This document shows positions 33,876-41,631 of a stretch of 64,000 nt of DNA, piece after piece. The stretch's first letter is position 1. Each line of letters opens with the position of its first letter. The position numbers and the translations under genes are program-made. Source of the stretch: Bacillota bacterium (GTDB lineage: Bacteria; Bacillota; Clostridia; Acetivibrionales; DSM-27016); NCBI GenBank assembly GCA_023390115.1, contig JAEWDM010000040.1, forward strand, positions 248,001-312,000, in the 5' to 3' direction. The notes below the pieces were generated by a model. The model worked only from the letters and a program-made list of their open reading frames with translations. It did not search any database and had not been told where the DNA came from.

Positions 33876-35209
33876 GTGGTTATATTGAAAGGCCCCGTTA
33901 CCAATGCGCGCTTGGAGGGGCTCTGGCAACGATAAATTCAGTATACAGGGCAATACCCATTGTCCATTCGGCACCCGGGTGCAGCTCAAGTGCCGACGGC
34001 GCGGCCAATACCGGAAGCGGCTACTGGGGAGCTACATACTGCGGCGGCAGGTCTACTCCCAGCACAAATATCCTTGAGAAGGAAATTATTTTCGGCGGAG
34101 AGAACAGGCTGAGAGAGCAAATAGAATCAACGCTTTCAATAATAGACGGAGATTTATATGCGGTTATTACCGGCTGCATGACTGATATCATAGGTGATGA
34201 TGTAAAATCGGTTGCCGAAACCTTTAAGCAGCAGGGGAAAAATTTTGTTTTAGCTGAGACAGGAGGGTTTAAAGGCAACTCGGCTACGGGATACGAGCTT
34301 ATTCTGGAAGCATTTTTTACGCAGTACACAGAAAAGAGCGTGGAAAAAACCCCCAATATGGTAAATTTGCTTGGTCTTGTCCCGGCACAGGACATTTTTT
34401 GGAGGGGAGACCTCATTGAATTGAAAAGATTACTGAATGGACTGGGTGTTGAGGCAAATACCTTTTTTGCTCCCTTTGACAACACAGAACCTATTAAAGC
34501 AGCATCCCGCGCGGCTCTGAATATTGTATTTTCAGATGTGCATGGAATAAAAGCCGCAAAAGTATTTGAAGAGGTACACGGGACTCCCTTTATTTCACTT
34601 CCTGTCCCCATAGGGCCTACAGCTACAGAAAAGTTTCTTATTAAAATAGGAGAAGCTCTGAATATAAGCAGTGAAAAGGTTCAGGCAGTAATAAGCAGTG
34701 AAAAGGAATGGTACTATTCCTTTATACATAATCTTACAGATATTTATAACGATCTGGACCTTCAGAGGAATTCCATTGTTGTAGGCGATATAAATTACGT
34801 ATATTCCCTTACCAGATTTGTATCCGATGACTTAGGCTGGATACCTGCTTATGCTGTTATCACCGATATTCTTGACGAGGACCAGAAGAACAGTATCATA
34901 AAGCGTTTTGATGAAATACCCCGGGCTTTAAGGCCCAGGCTTATTTTTGAAACCGATACCAGCCGTATTGCAGATCTGATTGTAGAGGATCAGGAAAATA
35001 AGGAGAGTGAGTATGATCTTGCAATAAGTCCGGCATTTGTACTTGGGAGTACCCTGGATAGGCCTCTGGCAGCCCGGATTAAGGCGGGCTTTTTAGGTGT
35101 TACATATCCTGTTGTAAACAGGGTTATAACAGATCAGAGCTATGTGGGCCATAGAGGAGGATTAAGACTGGCTACTGAGATATTCAGCGTTATTTTAAGC
35201 AACAGGTAG
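33872..35209 (+). CDS. nitrogenase-like component 1, NifK/NifN-type subunit (K3)
   Basis: This 445-residue protein carries K-type P-cluster cysteines C12 (RYQCALGG), C37 (HSAPGCS) and C102 (ITGCMTDIIGDD). It overlaps D3 by 4 bases (ATGA), so D3 and K3 are co-translated in equal amounts. The N-terminal half is closest to K2. There is no NifH-like gene in this locus, so the reductase at 10372-11226 or an unlinked one must supply electrons. A bidirectional terminator follows. Confidence 0.86.
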   Translation: MSGYIERPRYQCALGGALATINSVYRAIPIVHSAPGCSSSADGAANTGSGYWGATYCGGRSTPSTNILEKEIIFGGENRLREQIESTLSIIDGDLYAVITGCMTDIIGDDVKSVAETFKQQGKNFVLAETGGFKGNSATGYELILEAFFTQYTEKSVEKTPNMVNLLGLVPAQDIFWRGDLIELKRLLNGLGVEANTFFAPFDNTEPIKAASRAALNIVFSDVHGIKAAKVFEEVHGTPFISLPVPIGPTATEKFLIKIGEALNISSEKVQAVISSEKEWYYSFIHNLTDIYNDLDLQRNSIVVGDINYVYSLTRFVSDDLGWIPAYAVITDILDEDQKNSIIKRFDEIPRALRPRLIFETDTSRIADLIVEDQENKESEYDLAISPAFVLGSTLDRPLAARIKAGFLGVTYPVVNRVITDQSYVGHRGGLRLATEIFSVILSNR

Positions 35210-35245
35210 AAGCTTTACAGAATGCTGAAGGATAGTCCTGTAATA

Positions 35246-35284
35246 AAAGCCCGGAGCCGCTGCCTGCACAGCTCCGGGCTTTAT
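35246..35284. terminator. bidirectional terminator between K3 and murC
   Basis: AAAGCCCGGAGC (35246-35257) pairs perfectly with GCTCCGGGCTTT (35271-35282), followed by ATTTT on the plus strand; the A-rich left flank gives a U-tract on the minus strand. It separates convergent genes. Confidence 0.9.
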
Positions 35285-35309
35285 TTTAATCACTGTTATG
35301 CCTTGACCG

Positions 35310-36719
35310 TCAACATGCCTCTATTCTTTCCAGCAGCTTTTTTAAAAATAATTCTCCCGCCTTATATATATCCCCTGCGCCCATTGTAATCACCAGGTCT
35401 CCCGGAGATGCATTTTCTTCAAGATATCCTGCTATGGCGTCAAAGCTGTCAAGGTATAATGCATGCTTTCCGGAGGATTTTATCCTGTCGGCGAGCGCCG
35501 AGGCATGGATTTCTCCCGTGTCGGCCTCCCTCGCGGCATAAATATCGGACACAATTACAGTATCGGCATCCGAGAAGGCGGCTGCAAAGTCATCCAGAAG
35601 GAACTTGGTTCTCGTATAGGTATGGGGCTGGAAAACACACCATACCTTCCGGCGGCCTGAGTTTCGTGCGGCATTTAAGGTGGCCTTTACCTCCGATGGG
35701 TGATGAGCATAGTCGTCTATCACCCTTATATCGTTATAGCTGCCCTTCAGCTCAAAGCGCCTGTGTGTGCCCGTAAACTTAAACAGACCCTCCCGTATGG
35801 CTTCCATGCTGCAGCCAAGGGTAAAGCACGCACATATTGCCGCCAGAGAGTTGCTTACATTGTGTATTCCCGGTACATTGAGATCTATGGTTCCCATACG
35901 TTCCCTGTTTTTAAACACTATAAAGGAAGCGCATCCCCTCTGGTCGAATATAATTTCCTTTGCTGTCCAATCGGCATTCTCATCCTCTATGCCGTAAGTA
36001 ATTTTATTGCAGTTAACATTATCCAGCAGCCAGCGGGTATTTGAGTCATCCGCGCAGCCTATTACATAGCCTTCGGAGGGAACAAGAGAAGCAAAGCTCA
36101 GAAAGGTCTCCCTGATGTGCTCTATATTCCTGAAATAATCCACATGATCCAGCTCTATATTCAGTACAACTGCTATAAACGGATTAAGCTTCAAAAAGCT
36201 TCCGTAGTATTCGCAGGCCTCTGCTAAAAAGTATTTGCCGTCCCCTATGCGTGTGTTTCCGCCTATGCTTGCAAGCTCTCCCCCTATATGCACGGTAGGG
36301 TTTAAGGCCGCTTCCAGCATAATCATGGCAGTCATTGAGGTTGTTGTGGTCTTGCCGTGCGTGCCGGATATGGAGACGCTGAACGGATATTTTTTCATCA
36401 GCTGCCCCAGCAGAGCAGCCCTGTCTATTACGGGAACGCCAAGCGTCCTTGCCTTGCACAGCTCAGGGTTGTTTTCCTTCACCGCAACGGTATACACAAC
36501 CAGATCGGGGTCTTCAATATTATCCTCGCTGTGGTATATATGTATTCTTGCACCAAGCTTTTCAAGCCTCTGAGTTGCATCCGACGCTTTTATATCGGAA
36601 CCCGATACTTTATAGCCCAGATTTATGACGATCTCTGCCAGGCCGCTCATGCTGCTTCCGCCTATTCCTATAAAATGTATTTTTTTTACGTTCGACTCAA
36701 ACAAGCTAAAATCTGTCAA
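35310..36719 (-). CDS. murC: UDP-N-acetylmuramate--L-alanine ligase
   Basis: This 469-residue cytoplasmic ATP-dependent ligase adds L-Ala to UDP-MurNAc in peptidoglycan synthesis. The N-terminal Rossmann motif (KIHFIGIGGSSMSGLAEI) and the ATP loop GTHGKTTTTS near residue 120 identify MurC rather than MurD, E or F; DDYAHHP appears near 330. The start codon is TTG at 36717-36719 behind GAAGGAG. Length is normal. It stands alone on the minus strand, divergent from purR, and is convergent with the nitrogenase-like locus. Confidence 0.96.
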   Translation of the reverse strand: MTDFSLFESNVKKIHFIGIGGSSMSGLAEIVINLGYKVSGSDIKASDATQRLEKLGARIHIYHSEDNIEDPDLVVYTVAVKENNPELCKARTLGVPVIDRAALLGQLMKKYPFSVSISGTHGKTTTTSMTAMIMLEAALNPTVHIGGELASIGGNTRIGDGKYFLAEACEYYGSFLKLNPFIAVVLNIELDHVDYFRNIEHIRETFLSFASLVPSEGYVIGCADDSNTRWLLDNVNCNKITYGIEDENADWTAKEIIFDQRGCASFIVFKNRERMGTIDLNVPGIHNVSNSLAAICACFTLGCSMEAIREGLFKFTGTHRRFELKGSYNDIRVIDDYAHHPSEVKATLNAARNSGRRKVWCVFQPHTYTRTKFLLDDFAAAFSDADTVIVSDIYAAREADTGEIHASALADRIKSSGKHALYLDSFDAIAGYLEENASPGDLVITMGAGDIYKAGELFLKKLLERIEAC

Positions 36720-36962
36720 AGTATAAACACTCCTTCATCAGTGCATCAAACTGTACGGGAAACAAAAGCACAGCAAATAAGTCCCCGCATCCCTATGCAC
36801 TACATATGATATGATACACCATTTTATATAAAAGAAAAAGTTCTTAAAATATAAAATATACAATTATTATATTATTAGTAGTATCCAAATATTAGTATTT
36901 ATATAACTATTTAAAGCATGAACATTTTTTATTATATTTTACACTTTGTACTGTATATATAG

Positions 36963-36968
36963 TATAAT
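36963..36968 (+). promoter_or_regulatory. probable -10 element for purR
   Basis: TATAAT at 36963-36968 lies 38 bases before the chosen purR start in a very AT-rich gap (36720-37005). No -35 element with good spacing is evident, so activation by another factor or a weak promoter is possible. Confidence 0.35.
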
Positions 36969-37005
36969 ATATATATTTAAAATTGAATTAATTTGAGGTA
37001 TGAGG

Positions 37006-37824
37006 ATGGATAAACTCCAAAGAAATGAACGCATTTCGGCATTAATTAAAATATTGTGCGATTTACCCGGAAAAATATTCACGCTTGGATATTTTGCTGA
37101 AATGTTCGGATCTGCAAAGTCTACGATAAGTGAAGACATAGATATTGCCGGAAATACTCTTAAACGATTTGAGCTGGGAAATATAGAAACCCTTCCCGGT
37201 GCGGCAGGAGGAGTCAGGCTTATGCCCTTTCTGGGCAGAGGCAGAGTTCATGAGGTGCTGCATTCTCTTTGCGGGGAGTTGTCAAAAAGTGAAAGAATAT
37301 TGCCGGGGGACTATATTTACATGCTCGACATTATTTGTGATCCCGAAAGAATAAGTAAAATAGCGCGCATATTTGCAGGACATTTTTTTCCGCAAGGTGT
37401 GGATTATGTGGTTACCGTAGAGACAAAGGGAATACCTCTGGCCTTTGAGACTGCAAAGCATTTAAATGTCCCTTTGGTAATTGTAAGACATTATAATGAA
37501 GCCACCGACGGCTCGTCTGTAAATATCAATTATGTATCGGGATCTTCAAAAAAGATTCAGACAATGGTATTATCCTTAAAGGCATTAAGAAGAAAATCCA
37601 GGCTGTTGTTTATAGATGACTTTATGAAGGGCGGAGGAACTGCAAAAGGAATTTTGGAGCTTGCAAAGGAGTTTGATTGCGAAGTGGCAGGAATAGGCGT
37701 ATTGATTGAGACTGCCAGGCCTCAAAAAAAATTGGTGGATAATTATTTTTCGCTTCTTACGCTCAACGAGGTAAATGAAGCCAAAGATTTGATTGATATA
37801 AGGCCGAGCATATCATGGGTATAA
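37006..37824 (+). CDS. purR: pur operon repressor, PRPP-binding
   Basis: This 272-residue Gram-positive PurR has an N-terminal winged-helix DNA-binding domain (about 1-73) and a phosphoribosyltransferase-fold domain with the PRPP loop LLFIDDFMKGGGTA near 200. It represses purine genes, with PRPP as inducer. ATG 37006 (MDKLQRNERI) is chosen because GAGG at 36995-36998 is 7 bases before it and the ATG at 37000 is too close. It opens the conserved purR-spoVG-glmU-prs-pth-mfd order. Confidence 0.94.
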   Translation: MDKLQRNERISALIKILCDLPGKIFTLGYFAEMFGSAKSTISEDIDIAGNTLKRFELGNIETLPGAAGGVRLMPFLGRGRVHEVLHSLCGELSKSERILPGDYIYMLDIICDPERISKIARIFAGHFFPQGVDYVVTVETKGIPLAFETAKHLNVPLVIVRHYNEATDGSSVNINYVSGSSKKIQTMVLSLKALRRKSRLLFIDDFMKGGGTAKGILELAKEFDCEVAGIGVLIETARPQKKLVDNYFSLLTLNEVNEAKDLIDIRPSISWV

Positions 37825-37918
37825 AAAATTGCAATTAAGATATGATATGAAAAGATGAATATTATATAAATTTTTTAGTAGATTTTATAAAAAGTATACA
37901 AATTTTATTGCCCGTAAA

Positions 37919-37947
37919 GAAGGAAAATTTTATTTTATAGCGAATAT
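37919..37947 (+). promoter_or_regulatory. sigma-H-type promoter of spoVG
   Basis: GAAGGAAAA (37919-37927), 11 bases, then AGCGAATAT (37939-37947) matches the Bacillus sigma-H consensus (RNAGGAWWW, 11-12, RNNGAATWW) at every defined position. spoVG is a classical sigma-H gene in B. subtilis, so early-sporulation control appears conserved here. Confidence 0.75.
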
Positions 37948-37991
37948 TTATATTTAATATATACAAATATAACGGAAGGTGGTAACAGCTT

Positions 37992-38252
37992 ATGGAGATT
38001 ACAGACGTTCGCATAAGGAAAATTGATGTAGAGGGAAAGATGAAGGCCGTTGTTTCTGTAACATTTGACAATGAATTTGTAATCCATGACATAAAGGTTA
38101 TAGAAAGTCAAAACGGGCTGTTCGTTGCGATGCCAAGCAGAAAGACCCCAGATGGTGAGTTTAAAGACATAGCACATCCTATAAACGCTGCCGCCAGAGA
38201 AAAGATTCAAAAAGCAATTTTTGAAAAATATGAGTCTACCGCAAATGAATAA
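37992..38252 (+). CDS. spoVG: SpoVG RNA/DNA-binding regulator
   Basis: This 86-residue protein is a standard-length SpoVG: MEITDVRIRKID at the start, DIKVIESQNGLFVAMPSRK in the middle and DIAHPINAAAREKIQKAIFE at the end. It binds nucleic acid and affects septation and sporulation in Firmicutes. The site GGAAGGTGG precedes the ATG, and a hairpin terminator (38262-38289) follows. Confidence 0.97.
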   Translation: MEITDVRIRKIDVEGKMKAVVSVTFDNEFVIHDIKVIESQNGLFVAMPSRKTPDGEFKDIAHPINAAAREKIQKAIFEKYESTANE

Positions 38253-38261
38253 TAGATATAA

Positions 38262-38289
38262 AGGGACACTTGATGAGGGTGTCCTTTTT
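38262..38289 (+). terminator. terminator after spoVG
   Basis: AAGGGACAC near 38262-38269 pairs with GTGTCCTT at 38279-38286, followed by TTTTTC. It limits read-through from spoVG into glmU. Confidence 0.75.
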
Positions 38290-38466
38290 CTTGATGAAAT
38301 CTGTATGGAAATAAGAGGAAAAACAATAATTGCTAAATAAAAAGTTGAAACTTTTTATAAAAAGTGAGAAAATATATCAGTAAAACAAGTTGCTATGAAT
38401 ATAGTGTAACAGCTGGGATTATTTTCCATATATATTTTATATAGGCGTATTGGGGGGACTGGCAGT

Positions 38467-39849
38467 ATGAAACACCTAATGGCAGTAATACTTGCTGCGG
38501 GTGAAGGGAAAAGAATGAAGTCAAAAAACTCCAAGGTTTCACATCGGATTTTGGATAAGCCCATTATTGAATGGGTAAGTCAGGCCGCCGCAAAAGCGGG
38601 CGTCGACAAGCAAATAGTAGTTGTGGGGCACCGCGCGGATCAGGTGAGGGAATGTCTGGGGGACAGGGCCGAATACGTGATGCAGGCTGAGAGGCTGGGC
38701 ACGGGGCACGCTGTAATGCAGGCGGAAGAGCAGCTTAAAGACAGGGAAGGCTTTGTTGTTATATTAAATGGGGACACTCCTCTTATAACTGCGGAGACTA
38801 TTTTACGTACGGTAAGGTACCATGAGGAGAATTCAAATTCGGCTACCGTTATAACCGCTCTGCTGGATTGCCCGGACGGCTACGGAAGAATTATAAGGGA
38901 CAGTCAGGGAAATGTCCGGAAAATTGTCGAGCATAAGGATGCTTCTGAAGAGGAAAAAAATATAAAGGAAATAAATTCAGGAATTTATTGCTTTACTATA
39001 TCCTGTCTTATGGAGGCGCTTAAAAAAATAAACAACACAAACAGCCAGGGTGAGTATTACCTTACCGATACGCTGGAAATTCTTATAAAAAAGGGTCTTA
39101 AGGTAGGGGCGTTAAAGGTGGGGAATTCCGATGAAATTCTCGGAATAAATGACAGGCTTCAGCTGTCGCGTGCTTCTGAGATATGCAGGAGAAAAATTTT
39201 AGAGAGGCACATGACGGAGGGGGTCACTATAATTGACCCGGCGTCTACATTTATAGGAGACGATGTGCAGATAGGCATGGATACGGTGATATACCCCGGT
39301 ACAATAGTAGAGGGAAGAACGGTTATAGGAGAGGACTGCATTATAGGGCCCGACAGCAGGCTGGTTTCGGCGCAGATTGCAGATGGTGCGGAAATCAATA
39401 AGTCTGTCGTCATTGAAAGCTTTATAGGAGAAAAAGCTCACTTAGGGCCTTTTGCGTATGTCAGGCCGGGAAGTCATGTTGGAAGAAATGTAAAAATAGG
39501 AGATTTTGTCGAGGTCAAAAAATCTTCTATAGGAGACGGTACTAAAATATCACATCTTACATATGTCGGAGACGCGGAAGTCGGGGAAAATGTAAATTTG
39601 GGATGCGGAGTTGTTTTTGTAAATTATGACGGAAGGAAGAAGTACCGGGTTGTCGTAGGGGACAACAGCTTTATAGGCTGCAATGTAAATCTTATAGCGC
39701 CGGTCACGGTTAAGGAAAATGCTTATATAGCCGCAGGCTCTACAATTACTGACGAAGTGCCGGAAAACTCCCTTGCCATAGCGAGATCAAGACAGGTAGT
39801 AAAGGAAAACTGGGTGAAGGAAAAGGACATAAAAAGAGATGACAGATAA
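38467..39849 (+). CDS. glmU: bifunctional GlmU (GlcN-1-P acetyltransferase / GlcNAc-1-P uridylyltransferase)
   Basis: This 460-residue enzyme makes UDP-GlcNAc for the cell wall. The N-terminal uridylyltransferase domain has LAAGEGKRMKS near residue 10 and NGDTPL near 103. The C-terminal left-handed beta-helix of hexapeptide repeats (about 250-440) has YVGDAEVG and NYDGRKK, the acetyltransferase site. Length is normal. The site TTGGGGGGACTGGCAGT precedes the ATG, spaced a little long. Confidence 0.97.
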   Translation: MKHLMAVILAAGEGKRMKSKNSKVSHRILDKPIIEWVSQAAAKAGVDKQIVVVGHRADQVRECLGDRAEYVMQAERLGTGHAVMQAEEQLKDREGFVVILNGDTPLITAETILRTVRYHEENSNSATVITALLDCPDGYGRIIRDSQGNVRKIVEHKDASEEEKNIKEINSGIYCFTISCLMEALKKINNTNSQGEYYLTDTLEILIKKGLKVGALKVGNSDEILGINDRLQLSRASEICRRKILERHMTEGVTIIDPASTFIGDDVQIGMDTVIYPGTIVEGRTVIGEDCIIGPDSRLVSAQIADGAEINKSVVIESFIGEKAHLGPFAYVRPGSHVGRNVKIGDFVEVKKSSIGDGTKISHLTYVGDAEVGENVNLGCGVVFVNYDGRKKYRVVVGDNSFIGCNVNLIAPVTVKENAYIAAGSTITDEVPENSLAIARSRQVVKENWVKEKDIKRDDR

Positions 39850-39863
39850 TACCTGGGGCTGAA

Positions 39864-39892
39864 AACTATAGTTTAAGAAATAAACTATAGTT
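39864..39892 (+). repeat. 12-bp perfect inverted repeat between glmU and prs
   Basis: AACTATAGTTTA (39864-39875) and TAAACTATAGTT (39881-39892) form a perfect stem with a five-base loop. It is AT-rich with a weak T-tract, so it could be a weak terminator, a processing site or an operator. Confidence 0.7.
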
Positions 39893-39915
39893 ATTATTAA
39901 AGAAGGGGAAGAGAA

Positions 39916-40875
39916 ATGAATTTACACGGAAAAGATATTAAGATTTTTGCCGGAAATTCCAATAGGGGTCTGGCAGAGGAAATTGCTGAAAAAATAGGCC
40001 TGCCGGTAGGAATGGCAACTGTGGGAAAATTCAGCGACGGGGAGGTGCAGGTTAATATAGGAGAAGTGGTGAGAGGATCGGATGTGTTCATTATCCAGTC
40101 CACCTGCTGCCCGGTAAATGATAATCTTATAGAGCTTCTGGTTATGATAGATGCATTGAAAAGGGCTTCCGCAGGAAGAATCACTGCTGTTATACCGTAT
40201 TTTGGGTATGCAAGGCAGGATAGAAAGGCAAAGGCCAGGGACCCTATCTCCGCCAAGCTTATTGCAAACCTCATTACGGTGGCGGGGGCAGACAGGGTGC
40301 TGACAATGGATTTGCATGCGCCTCAGCTTCAGGGCTTCTTTGATATACCGGTTGATCATCTTGTAGGAATGCCCATATTGGCGGAATACTTCAAGCAAAA
40401 GTTTGAAACCTTTGATGATGTAGTGATTGTCTCTCCTGACGTAGGAAGTGTTACGCGGTCCAGAAAGGTGGCGGAGCGTCTGGAAACTCCTCTTGCCATT
40501 ATTGATAAAAGAAGGCCGAAAGCAAATGTGTGTGAGATTATGAATATTATAGGTGAGGTTAAAGATAAAAGGGTTATACTTGTAGATGATCTTATTGATA
40601 CGGGAGGCACAATAGTAAATGCTGTTAATGCCCTTTCTGAAATAGGGGCTAAGGAAATATACGCATGCTGTACTCATGGCGTACTGTCCGGTCCTGCATT
40701 GGACAGGATAGAGGAATCTCCCATGAAAGAGCTTATTACCCTGAACACTATTCCTCTGCCCCAAGGCAGACAGCTTTCAAAAATAAAGTCTCTGTCTGTC
40801 GCAGGTATATTTGCGGAGGCAATAGAGAGAATATACGGGGATATGTCAATAAGCACATTATTTACACAGAAATAG
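39916..40875 (+). CDS. prs: ribose-phosphate pyrophosphokinase
   Basis: This 319-residue enzyme makes PRPP from ribose-5-phosphate and ATP for nucleotide, His and Trp synthesis. It has YARQDRKAKARDPISAK-type catalytic loop near residue 95, the MDLHAPQLQGFF segment, and the PRPP-binding loop ILVDDLIDTGGT near 220. Length is normal. The site AAAGAAGGGG precedes the ATG. It provides the ligand sensed by PurR of the same cluster. Confidence 0.97.
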   Translation: MNLHGKDIKIFAGNSNRGLAEEIAEKIGLPVGMATVGKFSDGEVQVNIGEVVRGSDVFIIQSTCCPVNDNLIELLVMIDALKRASAGRITAVIPYFGYARQDRKAKARDPISAKLIANLITVAGADRVLTMDLHAPQLQGFFDIPVDHLVGMPILAEYFKQKFETFDDVVIVSPDVGSVTRSRKVAERLETPLAIIDKRRPKANVCEIMNIIGEVKDKRVILVDDLIDTGGTIVNAVNALSEIGAKEIYACCTHGVLSGPALDRIEESPMKELITLNTIPLPQGRQLSKIKSLSVAGIFAEAIERIYGDMSISTLFTQK

Positions 40876-41011
40876 CGGCACCATGGCATATATTCTGACG
40901 GGTAAATGTTCCCCGGCTGAATAAGGTAATTTAAATGCTTGATTTCAAAGGTAAGGCCTCTTTAGCAAGGGGCCTTAATGTCGCGTAAGAGCAATTGGAG
41001 GAGTGGATTTT

Positions 41012-41581
41012 TTGGATAAGCTTTTTATAGTTGTGGGACTGGGTAACCCCGGGAAAAAATATGACAATACAAGGCATAATGTGGGCTTTGACACCCTTGA
41101 CCTGCTGGGGGCAAGGCATGGTATAAAAATATCGAGGCTGAAATTTAAGGCTCTTATAGGAGAAGGAAGCATAGGCGGAGAAAGGGTTATTCTGGTAAAG
41201 CCCCAGACCTTTATGAACTTAAGCGGCGAAAGCGTGAGAGAGATAGCAGAGTGGTACAAGGTTCCCTTAAGTGATATTATAATAATATATGATGATATTG
41301 ATTTAGACACCGGAAAGCTGAGAATACGGTCAAAGGGAAGTGCAGGCACTCACAATGGAATGAGATCGGTATTGTACCACATACAGTCGGAAAGCTTCCC
41401 GCGCATAAGGATCGGAATAGGCAGGCCCCCGGAAGGATGGGATTTGGCGGGCTATGTCCTTTCCCGGTTTGGGGAGGATGAGAGAAAGATAGTAAATACA
41501 AGCATTGATTTGGCCGCAGAGGCTGTTTCCTCAATTATCAGCGGAGGAATTGAAACGGCTATGAGTAAATATAATAAATAA
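41012..41581 (+). CDS. pth: peptidyl-tRNA hydrolase
   Basis: This 189-residue enzyme frees tRNA from peptidyl-tRNA. It has GLGNPGKKYDNTRHNVGF with the catalytic His and Asn near residue 20, the KPQTFMNLSGESV segment and the GSAGTHNGMRS loop. I chose TTG 41012 because GGAGG at 40997-41001 is too close to the in-frame GTG at 41003. The stop overlaps an ATG (TAATG) of the mfd frame. Confidence 0.95.
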   Translation: MDKLFIVVGLGNPGKKYDNTRHNVGFDTLDLLGARHGIKISRLKFKALIGEGSIGGERVILVKPQTFMNLSGESVREIAEWYKVPLSDIIIIYDDIDLDTGKLRIRSKGSAGTHNGMRSVLYHIQSESFPRIRIGIGRPPEGWDLAGYVLSRFGEDERKIVNTSIDLAAEAVSSIISGGIETAMSKYNK

Positions 41582-41631
41582 TGTCATATGAAATACGGCA
41601 TATGTCAGCTACAGCTTATGAAAGGATTGCT

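Noticed and set aside
39922..40764. 280-codon minus-strand frame opposite prs
   Set aside because: It mirrors the codons of a well-identified gene, has no ribosome site, and its composition is unlike a real protein.
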